Part shown: positions 13,590-24,074 of the stretch, in pieces
Numbering within the stretch: position 1 is the first letter of the stretch
Layout of the letters: each line of letters opens with the position of its first letter
Assembly: GCA_024734495.1 (NCBI GenBank)
Contig: JALMQS010000075.1
Span: 7,855,891-7,919,890, forward strand
Direction: 5' to 3'
DNA length: 64,000 nucleotides
Origin: Forficula auricularia
Taxonomy: Eukaryota; Arthropoda; Insecta; Dermaptera; Forficulidae
The notes under the pieces: model-generated
What the model was told of the DNA's origin: nothing
The model's input: only the letters and a program-made list of their open reading frames with translations
Database searches by the model: none
Translations under genes and position numbers: made by a program

Positions 13590-14080
13590 ATAACGATTTC
13601 GCTAAAAATTGGTGTACTTATCAAGCCTCGTGAGTTATTAGTCGTGTAAAAATTTTAATCCGATTGAAATAAAGGAAGGGGGTGTAATTTAGTCATGTCG
13701 CAAAATAAATATTTTAATCGTTCATATTTCGTCTTCGGTAAGTGGCAGATCCTTGAAATTTGAAACTTAAACTATCTAGAGGCTACAAGAAGTACCACAA
13801 GATTTTGGCCAAATCGAAGTACCAGAAGTTGATGTTTACGTACGTAAGAATGTACCCCCCTGCGTTTTGCAACCATAATTCTCAGAGCTACGAAATTCGA
13901 AACTTAAGCTCGATCGATATAGGCTAGAAGGGGTACAGCAAGTTTTTGCTTGAAATTCGAACACAGGAAGTTGACATTTACATGAAAGATTTTTCGTTTT
14001 TTTTTTTTTTTTAATTTTCTCAAAAACCGCAGTACGATTTTTTTTTTTTAATTGGTGTACTTATCAAGTGTCATGAGTTA
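13590..14080. repeat. Degenerate tandem or duplicated repeat
   Basis: The phrase ATTGGTGTACTTATCAAG with a following GTGAGTTATTA occurs at about 13609 and again at about 14050. Between them, two related blocks begin GAAATTTGAAACTTAA (about 13755) and GAAATTCGAAACTTAA (about 13893), and both continue into a CAGGAAGTTGA/CAGAAGTTGA segment. This looks like old tandem duplication inside a dispersed repeat. No coding potential. Confidence 0.5.
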
Positions 14081-14269
14081 TTAAGCTATTTAGAGGCAAA
14101 ACGTTACCAAGCATCGCTCGATGCTCCAGGCACTTTATTTATTATAATAGTTGCATATTAATTTAAACCTACATTATATTTAAAAAAAAATTCCCAGGAA
14201 AAATTCCTCTAAGCTGCTAGAGGGAATACTTTAATTTAATTTAACTTGTTGAAAATTTGCGCTAAATGA

Positions 14270-14640
14270 CGAAAGAGCGGGCCGAAGAGTGAACCGTAAG
14301 AAGAGAGAGAATCAGTGCTGATTGTGTTGAAGTGGAGGGAGCAGAGGATTACAACAACATCGGCAACCGAATGGAAATTGAAGCGTTTTATAGGCCGTGA
14401 GAATGCTAGACACGAGTTGCTCCAACGGCTTCCTGCACTCCATCAAAAATTGGAATCAATCAATCCATCACCACGTCCTTATTTTGCTTCGGCAATTATT
14501 CCATTTAGCCATTTCCGGTGTGCCGCTGCCGCCTTCTCTTCTTGCTACTTCCTTTTCTCGAGAGTACAGAGTGAACGAGAGAGAAATCATCATCATCATC
14601 ATCAGGCAGCGCGTCTTGATTTAATATCCCTTTAATTTAA
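14270..14640. other. GC-richer block, overlapping ORFs
   Basis: Two plus-strand frames of 75-106 codons overlap here; one ends in a His run from a CAT repeat (about 14586-14603). No known domain is visible. The block could include untranslated exon sequence but there is no positive support. Confidence 0.2.
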
Positions 14641-14715
14641 TTATCATTATTTGACTGAACAAAAAATTAGACCTTGAAAGATTTTTCTCGAAATATAAAA
14701 GAGAGAAAATGGGAT

Positions 14716-14850
14716 CCAAAATACAATAAAATTTAGGGAACGCGGTGTTGGTTTATAGTGAAACATTGTTAAAATAAAATTAGGTTGGAGTTGGTGGTGT
14801 TGAAACACCACCAACTCCAACCTAATTTTATCCAAAATACAGCATCCCTG
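14716..14850. repeat. Repeat containing a perfect 28-bp-arm palindrome
   Basis: Arms 14774-14801 and 14804-14831 are perfectly complementary with a 2-nt loop, a hairpin centred on GGTGTTGAAACACC. The left flank (GGGAACGCGGTGTTGG, about 14718) matches 20941-20956 (GGGAATGCGATGTTGG), so the palindrome sits in a dispersed repeat. The ends AGGGA..GC are loosely hAT-like but no target duplication is seen. Confidence 0.55.
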
Positions 14851-15129
14851 AACGAAATTAACATTTAACAACGACAACGACCATTTTTTCCAGAATTGCT
14901 TTCGAAATTGATCTGAATAGTGCAATATCCTCGATTTAAATGACTGAAACCATCAGGATGATTCAAATTTATTCTCGCATGGCGTGATTGTAACCTTGTC
15001 GTCGTTTTAACTAGGCTATTTCAGAATATTCTCTTGATAGTTATGAAGTTAGAGGCATTGGAGCATACGATCCGATTGATTGCAATGACATTAACAAAAG
15101 AGTGAAGAGTTTTCACACACTTTTAGCTA

Positions 15130-15405
15130 TCAAATTATATTGCTTAAGTGACCGTTAATTCATTTCTACACACCGACACGTCGCTGTCGCAGAGACTACT
15201 GCGAACGATTACTACAGACAAAGCACATGCTTGTCTAGCGAGGGTGGGGGAACCATCACCAGGCACAATCATTTTCAAACTTGTGGCGCTCTATTTCCCA
15301 GTAGCAGCATCAGTCTGGTCATTTAATAGCTCGTATCATGGGACCCCCTGCTACTTAGACAACCGAATTGGCAGCTCAGTTAAGGGTTTGACTAACATGT
15401 AAAAA
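15130..15405 (+). other. GC-richer block with an 84-codon frame
   Basis: An open frame in a moderately GC-rich stretch. It has no recognisable domain and no splice context. It lies just upstream of the repeat at 15425. Probably non-coding, possibly part of an older transposon. Confidence 0.2.
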
Positions 15406-15424
15406 ATAGGCGCAATTCCATTTC

Positions 15425-15925
15425 CCCATTTTTACTTTATCCAATGCGAAGCAGATAAAGTATTGGATCGGTCTCGCGCCAAGCACGACCTCAAAAAGTC
15501 CTCGGGTAAAGACTCAGGGCCGGTTGTATCTCGCAAAGTAAATGCTTTTTACCACTAACACAGGGTAGATGGTAAATGGAGGGACTGGGATGGCCAATCA
15601 GATACCAGGCACTGTCAGTGCCTGTCATCTGATTGGCCATCCCAATCCTCTACCATCTACCCTGTGTTAGTGGTAAAAAGCATTTACTTTGCGACATACC
15701 GGCCTAAGAATAAGAAACCCATGGTCTCAATCAAAGTCAAGAATTGTAGTATTCATTTAGGTTGAATTTTAGCACGTCCAGAGGCCAAAAAGTGCGATTT
15801 TTTGCTTAATAGTGAATGGATGGATGTACTCATGTGACCCTTTTTTTCGTCGACGATTTTTTCCATACCATTCAACTGATTGAAATGAAATTGAAAACCT
15901 ACCATTACTTTAACAAAATAAAGCG
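15425..15925. repeat. Dispersed repeat A, copy 1, interrupted by a MITE
   Basis: Outside the MITE at 15517-15704 this sequence matches the reverse complement of about 56040-56330. Shared blocks include ACTTTATCCAATGCGAA (about 15435), CCCATGGTCTCAAT (about 15718), TAGTATTC.TTTAGGTTGAAT and GGTAGGTTTTCAATTTCATT (reverse strand). Copy 2 has no MITE, so it acts as an approximate empty site. The repeat family is not recognised. Confidence 0.65.
15517..15704. mobile_element. PIF/Harbinger-like MITE, copy 3
   Basis: A foldback element of the same family as 7835 and 9688, inserted in repeat A. The left end is intact (GGGCCGGTTGTAT); the right end has lost a few bases (ATACCGGCC). Flanking trinucleotides are TCA and TAA, consistent with a decayed TWA duplication. 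Confidence 0.8.
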
Positions 15926-16371
15926 CTGATTAGTTTTTTAGTTTAAGCAATTTTATGAAATTTAATATTTTAATTACGTACCTTGAGGACCACAAAAAAG
16001 GTTATATAAAGTTTTTAGTAAAATTATATTTTAAAGTACTTTACCCTAGAGTAAGATAGTACTTTTTTAAAATTTCTTTAAAATTAATTATATTTCTTGT
16101 AATTCATATGCAATATACATTTATAAGAAACATAATTGGATGTGCACACCACACAGCGTTCACTTTTACAACACAATTAATTTATATTAGAAATTAGAAA
16201 CTAAAAATTAAAAATAATTAAAGTAATTTTATCATTAAATTTAAATACCTTATTGATTAAAAGAAATAAAAATTTACTCATAAAATGTGTAATTTAAAGA
16301 AAATCGTTGTACCCTATAAATCTTAAAATACTTTAAGTAAAGAAGTAGCCATGCCAATTTAAACCATATAC

Positions 16372-16548
16372 CCCCGATAAGTTTATAATTTTTGAAATTG
16401 CTTTCACAAATAGTACACACACAATGCTTCGACTCTTTTAACCTGGAGACGTTTTCAAGCATCTCAGGAGTTATTTTTGACATGAATGTGAATTCTGCCA
16501 AGCAGGTGTTTCTGTGATACGTCATAACAAATATCATTTCAGAGACAC
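16372..16548 (-). other. Exon-like ORF with CxxC-type cysteines
   Basis: On the minus strand a 177-nt segment (59 codons) is bounded by an acceptor-like TTCCAG at its 5' side and a donor-like GGG|GTATATG at its 3' side. The translation includes HRNTCLAEFTFMSKITPEML and, later, ESKHCVCTICESNFKNYK, giving a compact C-x-C-x2-C cluster. The open frame extends a little beyond both ends. Its composition is less AT-driven than chance ORFs nearby. It could be a zinc-binding exon, a relic of a transposase, or a chance frame. No family is assigned. Confidence 0.3.
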
Positions 16549-17145
16549 CTGGAACCGATTTCGGAATTAAGGGTCAAAACATTGCGTGTTCAAATGGAAA
16601 GATCAATTCAAAAATACATAATCGAGGTGTTTTCACCTGAAAATATATAACTTATAATTATAAGTTATAAGCAACGCAATTTCTCAAGTTTCAACTTAAC
16701 AAAAGCTAAAAAAAACAATATTTATTCTTTAATCTTAGCATGTTAAAAATTTAAATCCCGAAATTTAATAAATATGTTGCGCAGTTGGTTATTAAATTAA
16801 TGACTGTCAAGTGCAGTGTTGGCTTATTACTGCGGCCCTGATTTCCTTAATGTTCATTACCTTACACAAGAAACACCCTAAAAAGCCCCTTGAGTCTATA
16901 GAAAATCGGTTCTTAAATGCTGATAATAAGCCTAGCAGTAGTACGCTAGGGATCTCTGGTGGTTCATAGATATCAATGTTAGTACAGATATCTATTTGAA
17001 AATACTTGTTTGTAAGACTTGCCTTCATCTTCATTTTAATATGAATCCAATTCTGCATAGAATTTTATTCAACTTTCATGTGATTTTAGATGAATGTTTT
17101 CAAATTTGTTATTGAAGAAAACAATTTTTTTTTTATCTATTTTTT

Positions 17146-17330
17146 GGGTCGGGTTAGGCTAGGGGTTAACGTGCCAGCCTGCTATTCAAGTGGACCCGGG
17201 TTCGATTCCGAGTCTAGGCATCCGGTCCAAATCTGACCCCGGGCTAGAGACAAATTAAAAAAATAATTATAAGTAGTATAGTAAATTGGCTTATGCCTAG
17301 AAAGGCCGAAAAGCCAAAAAAAAAAAAAAA
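17146..17330 (+). mobile_element. tRNA-derived SINE, copy 1
   Basis: A 185-bp element with an internal RNA polymerase III-type promoter: an A-box-like TAGGCTAGGGG (about 17155) and a good B box GGGTTCGATTCC (about 17199). It ends in a 15-nt poly(A). It is flanked by a perfect 9-bp duplication CTATTTTTT (17137-17145 and 17331-17339), as expected for LINE-mediated retrotransposition. The 3' tail TAAATTGGC..CCGAAAAGCC is shared with the copy at 38.86 kb. SINEs do not encode proteins; the antisense ORF here is a shadow. Confidence 0.85.
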
Positions 17331-17735
17331 CTATTTTTTCCTTTGTTTTTCGATTTTCTCTTCTCATTGTCAAAGATATTATTTTTTTCGACTATTTTGA
17401 GCGATTTTATTGTAATTTTTTCTAAATTGAAATTTTTTTCCTCCGTAAACAAAAATTTTTATTTTTGATTATTTTTAATGAAAAAAATTACTCCGACGAT
17501 ATAATGAATATAAATATTTTGGATTTTTAAATTTACTTTTGGTGGTAGGTATGCATTTATAAAAAGTTAACTGCTGAAAAGGGTAGAACATGGCTAATAT
17601 AATTTTTTTCTTTATTATTTATATATGGTAAAGTAAAAAAGAAACTTAAAAAATTGAAGTTTGGTTCTTTAAAACACACACCCACATATTGACTAGTAGA
17701 AGTACGGGCCTTCCTCCAGGTCTTTTTTCTTTCTC

Positions 17736-17975
17736 TTGGGTTGGATCAAATTTTGTCACTTCCCATCGGGAATATCGTCCTCGAGCTTACCTCTCTGTAT
17801 ATTATGGGTTGTAATATGTGTATATCTAGAGCAAAATAAACGTCTGGTAAAGGAAGGGAGATGCGTCCAGCATCCATCCCAGCCACTTCCTTCTTCTGTT
17901 TATTCCTTTCCCAAGGCCAATGTCAAATCTGTTTACCCAGACACTCCGTCTGCCAAGCAGTTGATTCTCTCCGAG
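17736..17975 (+). other. GC-richer block with an exon-like segment
   Basis: A strong pyrimidine tract (about 17887-17911) precedes an AG at 17914-17915. The following 60 nt (17916-17975) read ANVKSVYPDTPSAKQLILSE and stop at a weak donor-like GTTTAT. The length is divisible by three. The upstream frame is also open. No domain is recognised and the weak donor lowers confidence. Confidence 0.2.
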
Positions 17976-18049
17976 GTTTATATACACTTTCAACTCAAAA
18001 TCATCATTTCATCCAATTCTCTTATTAAATTCAACAAATTCATTTGACG

Positions 18050-19050
18050 TCAATCATTTTTTCATTGCTTATCTAAATCTCTCCTATTATTCATTAAATT
18101 TTTTCTATATTTTAAATTTTTTAAGTAGATACTTTAATTTTTTTAATTATTTTGGAATTTAGAAATATATTTTATCATATTGAAATCTTAAAGTAAAAAA
18201 AATAAATTCCATTTATTTCTTGACGCTTTGATGGGCAGATTAATGATCTTGAAGATTTTTCACACATGAGAAAATTAGAAAATTATTTAGTTTTTTAGAA
18301 ATAGTTCAAAGAGTGTCTTCTGCTTGATGTAAATAAATATACATACAGATAAGCTCAATTAAAAAATTCTTGTTTCGTCTATATATGTAAATTCATTCAA
18401 AATACGATTAATTATTCATGGGAAATATTTGTAGGTATTTGGCACTTAGACTGAATATGAAGGGCTTGCCTTTAAAACTATAGTCCCGAAAAATTGATTA
18501 AAATTTTTGCTTATAAGATAATAATAACAATGGCAATGTTCTCTTTACCTTTGGAAAAATGTAATTAACAGTAAGTAAATAGAAATACCATATTTTTTGA
18601 AACTTTAACAATGCTACAATTTTTCTTGTAGATAAAGATTACCTTAAATTAATAATATTTACGAAATAGATATTTTTATAAAAGACTAAGATTTTTTATA
18701 AATATATATTAGAAAAACACACTCTTTGATTTATTCCTTGCAATTTTTGACAAAGTCTTTTTTTTAATATTACTTAATGCGGAAGTATTTTTTATTGTTA
18801 TAGTTTTTTTAACGACATTTCACCCTCTATTTCTGGTCTTTGTAAAAATAATTATAGTTAGAATCATCCGATATCAAAATTTGATTCTAAGAGAAAATTT
18901 TAATTTTATCCCGAGTAGTCTAATCTGAAAAAACTTCCAGATCACAAAAATTGATTAGATTTTATGTTTCTTGATGTTAATGCACCCATTTCTACATTTC
19001 TAGTTCTATTCTTCATATTTTGCATGATTGATTCTTTGACAACAATCGCT
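18050..19050. other. AT-rich non-coding DNA
   Basis: No gene seen. A fragment GTGTCTTCTGCTTGATG (about 18312-18328) resembles the edge sequence of the hammerhead family. Confidence 0.45.
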
Positions 19051-19574
19051 TATAGAAAATTTATCTTTCTTACATGTCTGATCGAAATTTCTAAATAACA
19101 AGATCGCCCGAGACGCAGCATCATCTGCGAACTAATTTGAGAAGAATTTCCTATTTGTTTCTTTGTTTCTCTCTGGTTAAGTGAAGAGGGTAGGTTTTTG
19201 TGATGAGATGCAAGGGAACCCAACCAGTCATTCGGGCGCAGCTCATTTTCTTTTCTGCCCGCTTGAATTGAGTGGCTTGCTTGGTGAATACGGTGTGTCA
19301 CCCGGGATCCATCCGTATACCATATTTTACGCTTGGCATAGAAAATGGTTTGCACAATGGCTCGAGTGCAGCTGCAAGCGAGCCAATATGGCCGTAGGCG
19401 ACTACACACCGTGCAGGAAACATTGGTCCTCAGTAGCCACGTGGAGACGCAGACCCCAGGGGCAGAGGGTGCGAAATGAACTCTAGGAACAGCACAGCAC
19501 ACACAGTAGCTGGATAAACTACAAATTTGCCCCTTTCTAGTTCGCAACCAACAACAAGTATCGAATTGCAACAT
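19050..19574 (-). other. GC-richer block with a 174-codon open frame
   Basis: The second-longest open frame in the window after the LINE. It is Cys/Ser-rich with no repeated or domain-like pattern that I recognise, and a 101-codon frame overlaps on the plus strand. Another plus frame beginning MVCTMARVQLQASQYG at about 19347 follows an acceptor-like GGCATAG. At least one may be a real exon, but competing frames on both strands argue that the GC content alone keeps them open. Product unknown. Confidence 0.2.
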
Positions 19575-19803
19575 GCTAGCGATCCTTCAATCTTACTGAT
19601 AAAGAATCTTTTAAAAGTAAAACGCTTATTAGAATTTGTTTAAATATATCATGCGTGTATTTTTTTCCTGTATCTAGTATTTCCTAAGTTCAAATTTGAA
19701 AAGAACCCACTCAAAATATACAAAGATTTACAGATTCATTTGATAAACAGTATTTTTGTTATTTACCTTGATATTAATTAATTAGAAAGAGAAATTTATC
19801 TAC

Positions 19804-19946
19804 TTTGCAGCCAGTAATAATTTGTTGGTTTCTTGATGAGATTTAACTAAATGAAAATAATACAAACATGGATTCTGTCAGACAAAGAATTTATTTGATT
19901 TTGTTAAGCCACATCAAGAAACCACCAAATTCTTACTGGCTGCAAA
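19804..19946. mobile_element. Short terminal-inverted-repeat element (MITE-like)
   Basis: Arms of about 38 bp begin TTTGCAGCCAGTAATAATTT and are repeated inverted at the right end, enclosing about 70 bp. No coding capacity. I cannot define a target duplication, so the superfamily is unknown. Confidence 0.6.
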
Positions 19947-20259
19947 CCAGCCCAATTCTTAATCTTAAAATCTTAGCCATCAGCCACAAAAAATTCAAGT
20001 TTAATTTAATATCATTATTAATTACTTATCTTTAGATATTTTCGAGAAAAGAAAAATTAGAATTTGAAGCCTTGTTATCTCATTTTTTTTATATCAAAAT
20101 TGTTATAAAATATTTTTGAGATATTATGAAAAAACTAGAACACTACTATAATGTACTGTAAAAATCTACCTAACAATGGGCAGATTTCAAATATATTACA
20201 TATATTGTTGAATATTCATTAGAAAAAAGATAAAAAATTGTCCAAAAATCATTCACTAA

Positions 20260-20581
20260 GGGGGCGACCCTAAATTAGGTGAGGCGTTTAGAGGGGGGAG
20301 TCGAGCCGATTTCACCCAATCTCACGTGGGGGAGAGGGGGGGGGTCTCGGCAAATATCATGTATTTTTTTCCGCAATAAACGGTGTAAAATTGTGAGAAA
20401 TCTGGGTTAAATTAAGTAAAACATGTCCAACGCAATCAAGCACAGATTAACGTATTTACACTAAAAATACGCATTTTGAAAAATCTCCCGTGAAATTAGG
20501 GGGGGGGGTCGAGCCAAATCTCACATCTCACCAAGGGTGGAGGTGGTCGAAAAATCGCCTCATGTATTTAGGGACGCCCCC
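20260..20581. mobile_element. MITE with GGGGGCGWCCCTAAAT ends
   Basis: A 322-bp element with terminal inverted repeats GGGGGCGACCCTAAATTA (left) and GGGGGCGTCCCTAAATAC (right, reverse strand). It is flanked by TAA on both sides (20257-20259 and 20582-20584). Subterminal G-rich inverted segments (GGGGGG..GTCGAGCC) also recur. The 3-bp TWA duplication fits PIF/Harbinger, though similar ends occur in other animal DNA transposons. Confidence 0.7.
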
Positions 20582-20589
20582 TAATGGCA

Positions 20590-22280
20590 ATTCGTCTCTT
20601 GTTGGGGACCACTTTTTTTTAGAAATGTGAAAGAAGACATTTTAAACATAAATTGCAAATATTTTACTTTAAATAATTGTAAAAAGAGACATCTTCCAAT
20701 TTTCATTAATTTGTTAAAAATCTTAATTGCTTTTACATGTTTGTTTTTTGAGCAAATGCTGCACATATATAGAAACGAATTCCTTACTTGCAATAAGTTA
20801 TCCAACACAAATATCTAATCAAATAAGAATTTAGTGGCTTTTTATAACGATTTGAATTCGAATCTTAAATACAAAACAGAAATAGAAAATAGAGAGAGAA
20901 CGATATTTGAAATTTTATCAAAAAAATAATAAAATATATGGGGAATGCGATGTTGGTTTTAATGAAATATTATACTAAATAACATAGTTTTATTAAATTT
21001 AAATCATTTTCATCCTATTCTCTGCGTTTCAGATTCATAATACTTAGCTGTAATGAGTCAATGAGACATACAAAAATGATGCAACTTTAAACACTAGCAC
21101 TTTAAATGAATTCATCTATAGAAGAAAAAAATTAGATTGTTTAATTGAAAACTTTATTAAACAACATTTAGAAGATAGAAACGAATGTTTTGTAACAAAA
21201 AATAAATAAAAGAAACGAATTTACTTTAGGGACGAATCAAAGATTTTAGTAGAACTATTTTTACATTGCATATCATCACATCGTCCCCTCAGGAATCGAA
21301 CCCAATTCCTTTTTTCAAACTGAAAAATGATGCTTAAATCTTTGCATCAATTATTTAAAAAATATATATTTTTGTTTAATAATCATATTCAATTAATTGC
21401 TTGTAAATTATTTCTGGATCCATTTTAAGAAAAAAAAGAAAAATTGATATTACCATATATGTGTTAAAAAAACATTTAAATAAAATTTTACGATGGGCAT
21501 GGGTGATGTCTGCAAGAGGGGTGTGCTCTTCCCTGAGCTTCCAAATATACATTTAAAGTCCTATGCCCTATAATATTTAAAATTTCTAATATCAATTTTG
21601 AAAAAAAATCTTTTTTTAATGTGTATTCACTTTATTTTAAATATCTTCACTAATTTTATATAAAAAATGTATATTAAAAAGTTAAGTTGATTTTTTTTTT
21701 CCTCTTAAAAAATTTCGTGTGTACTCCCATATGACAATATATTAATTAAAAATTTAGTTTATTGTTTATACCTAAGTCAAAATATGTAAATAATATAATA
21801 TTTGTTTCGGATTTTCTGGTTATTTTTATTTTGTATTTATCCGTTTATTTTGAAAGTGGAGCAAGTCTAATTTTCAAAAAATTAAATAATGCTAGTTTTA
21901 ATCAGACATAAATTATAATATGTCTTCTTTTCATATTTTTTATATCACAGTCAATAGAGTACAATATCCTCATGAATTCGTCAAAAATAAATACATATAT
22001 GTATTCAAAAAATGGACTTGTACCATTTACAAAATAAAAGGCTCATATATTATGTTGTTATGAAAATATATACAAGATGCTTGAGCCTAGTAAACACTCA
22101 GAGACAAAGCTTGTATTTATTTTGCGATACTTTTATGAAACAATTTCAAGAGTTGACTTGTTTGATAACAGATCCGAGAGATCAAGGCATTTAGTTGAAT
22201 AACCAAAGTTTGTGAGAGGGGCAGGTATACTATCTTTGAAAACAAAAGCAGTTATGTTAGACGATTTTTACGTCTATCTT
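20590..22280. other. AT-rich non-coding DNA
   Basis: No gene seen. At 20941-20980 there is a relative of the repeat at 14.72 kb. Near 21290-21312 a minus-strand GGGTTCGATTCC resembles a polymerase III B box but no SINE body is visible. Confidence 0.45.
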
Positions 22281-22285
22281 TCTAA

Positions 22286-22509
22286 AGGCCGCTGCACACA
22301 GGGCTTGTTTTAATAATTTTTTGTTTGCTTGCTGCTAGCAGATGGCTTCCCAGGACCAAGCCGGAAAATAGAATATGTCCTATCTTTTAAATCAAGCAAG
22401 CTAGCCAGAAAGACAGCCAGCAATGACGTCATTTCGATCCCGACAGCCCTCCAAATTGCAAATAGAGAGCAAAAACAGGTAAAGGAAAAAGCCTCGTGTG
22501 CAGCGGGCT
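22286..22509. mobile_element. MITE with CCGCTGCACAC ends
   Basis: Terminal inverted repeats AGGCCGCTGCACACAGGGCT and, on the reverse strand, AGCCCGCTGCACACGAGGCT bound a 224-bp element. Flanking trinucleotides are TAA and TGA, close to a TWA duplication, so a Harbinger-like origin is likely. The internal 79-codon frame (22329-22568) runs through the right end and is not considered a gene. Confidence 0.6.
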
Positions 22510-22649
22510 TGATATTATTATATTATGTATTTACATCTAAGGAAGTTAACAAGTCTAGCTCATCTTAAACAACCTTTTGTGTGATCAGAGGCTTTACCTT
22601 GGGTATCGTAATAATTGAATTTTCAAAACAAACAAAATTCTTCTCTTTT

Positions 22650-23130
22650 TTTTTAAATGTTTATAACGAAGAGATTATAGATGAAGGTCCTTGACCACTG
22701 GACTTGTTTGTTTCCTAGTTGCCTAATGGTAATAGCTGTAGTGTTGGGGTGGCATGCGTGAATGAGGATGAAGGGGTTGTTTCCCTTTTGGGCCATTCCC
22801 TTTAGCGTACGGCGAAGGTCAACGGATGCCGGAATTGCGAGGACTTTTGCTTTCCTTTGAGCGCTTCCTTTAAACCGATAGACACGAATGCAAAAGGTGC
22901 AGTGCATTGGACACCCTCATCGCCATCCCATTTCCAATCCATCCATCTCCATCTTGGTTGGCTCCAAGAGGCCGGGGGTGTGGGGTGGTGATATTGATTA
23001 TTTGCGGATTTGGGTCGATATTCAGAGACGTGTCAGAGGCCCGGGCTGGAGGCTGCTGGAGAAGCTGGAGGCTGCCATAGGTCAACGCAATCCAACCCCG
23101 CCACCGATATCCACTAACACTAGCCATTTC
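22650..23130. other. GC-rich island, possible exons
   Basis: Open frames of 84-98 codons exist on both strands. The plus frame includes DIDYLRIWVDIQRRVRGPGW before a donor-like ATAG|GTCAAC (about 23082). The minus frame includes TSLNIDPNPQIINITTPHPR after a CT-rich, CAG-ended stretch. The two readings compete and neither matches a family I know. Confidence 0.2.
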
Positions 23131-23408
23131 CCCTTCGGTAGTGATTCTACTCTATTTTATCTAGTACTCCTTCTCATCTATTAAATTTTTATATTAGTCT
23201 AAGTCCACTACAATTAAAAAAAAAAAAAAAAAATCAAACGAGAAAGCCAGGAAAATACAAAATTACATTTTCAAATGTTGACGTTTAGATTAAGCATTTA
23301 ATAATCATCAGGACAAAGAATGGTCATTTTTTATTTCGAATATTTTGTTGTCTTGTTACAAATGTCCACAAAAACAGCAAAGCGTCACAGTTCATTATAA
23401 CTTATAAC

Positions 23409-24062
23409 TAGAGTTCGGATTTTTATGCAGTAAAAACTGTCAAAATATGCAGTTAACAATTCTAAAATATGCAAGTAATATGCAGAATACGTTGAAATAT
23501 TCAAATATATGCAGTAAAAGATGGCAAAATAATTTTTTTAAAGCACTAAAAAATTAAAATTGAAGACAATATTTGAAGGAGTGATATGAAAAAAATAAAA
23601 TGATAAAGTAAGCTATGGAGCCAAAGCGTCAAATATGTACTTTTATTTCGTAAAAAATTACACAAAATTCTCATTATATTTAATATATTAAAAAATCTTT
23701 AAAGTGAAAGAAATAATAGGTGATCTTGAATAAAATCAACATAATAAATATAATTTTTTCAAAAAATGTGAACGAAAAAATACGGAGGTGGGTGGTAGTT
23801 TTATTTAACAGACACGATTGTATTGTATTGCTTTTTTTCTCGAAATATGCAATATTTGATAAAAAATTCTTCAAATATGCAATTTTATGGAAATTCTTCA
23901 AATATGTAATTTTATGCAATATTACTCAAATATGCAAAAAATATGCAGTAAAAAATTTAACCAATACACTATCCTAGATGCATGATTCGGATAGATAATT
24001 GATTCCCTGCGTCGTATGCGGTGGCAAATAAAATATGCAATTGCATAGGAATCCGGTCCCTA
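23409..24062. mobile_element. hAT-like non-autonomous transposon
   Basis: A 654-bp element with terminal inverted repeats TAGAGTTCGGATTTTTATGC (left) and TAGGGACCGGATTCCTATGC (right, reverse strand), flanked by a perfect 8-bp duplication CTTATAAC (23401-23408 and 24063-24070). An 8-bp duplication is the hAT hallmark. Both subterminal regions are packed with ATATGCA units, the kind of short reiterated motif bound by hAT transposases. No transposase is encoded; the internal AT-rich ORFs are shadows. Confidence 0.85.
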
Positions 24063-24074
24063 CTTATAACTCAA

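Noticed and set aside
14315..14635. 106-codon plus-strand frame with a His run
   Set aside because: The His run is a CAT repeat, a second frame overlaps, and no domain or splice context supports a gene.
23680..23977. Overlapping 79- and 85-codon ORFs on opposite strands
   Set aside because: Both lie within the hAT-like element, are AT-rich low complexity, and arise from ATATGCA and poly-A/T tracts.
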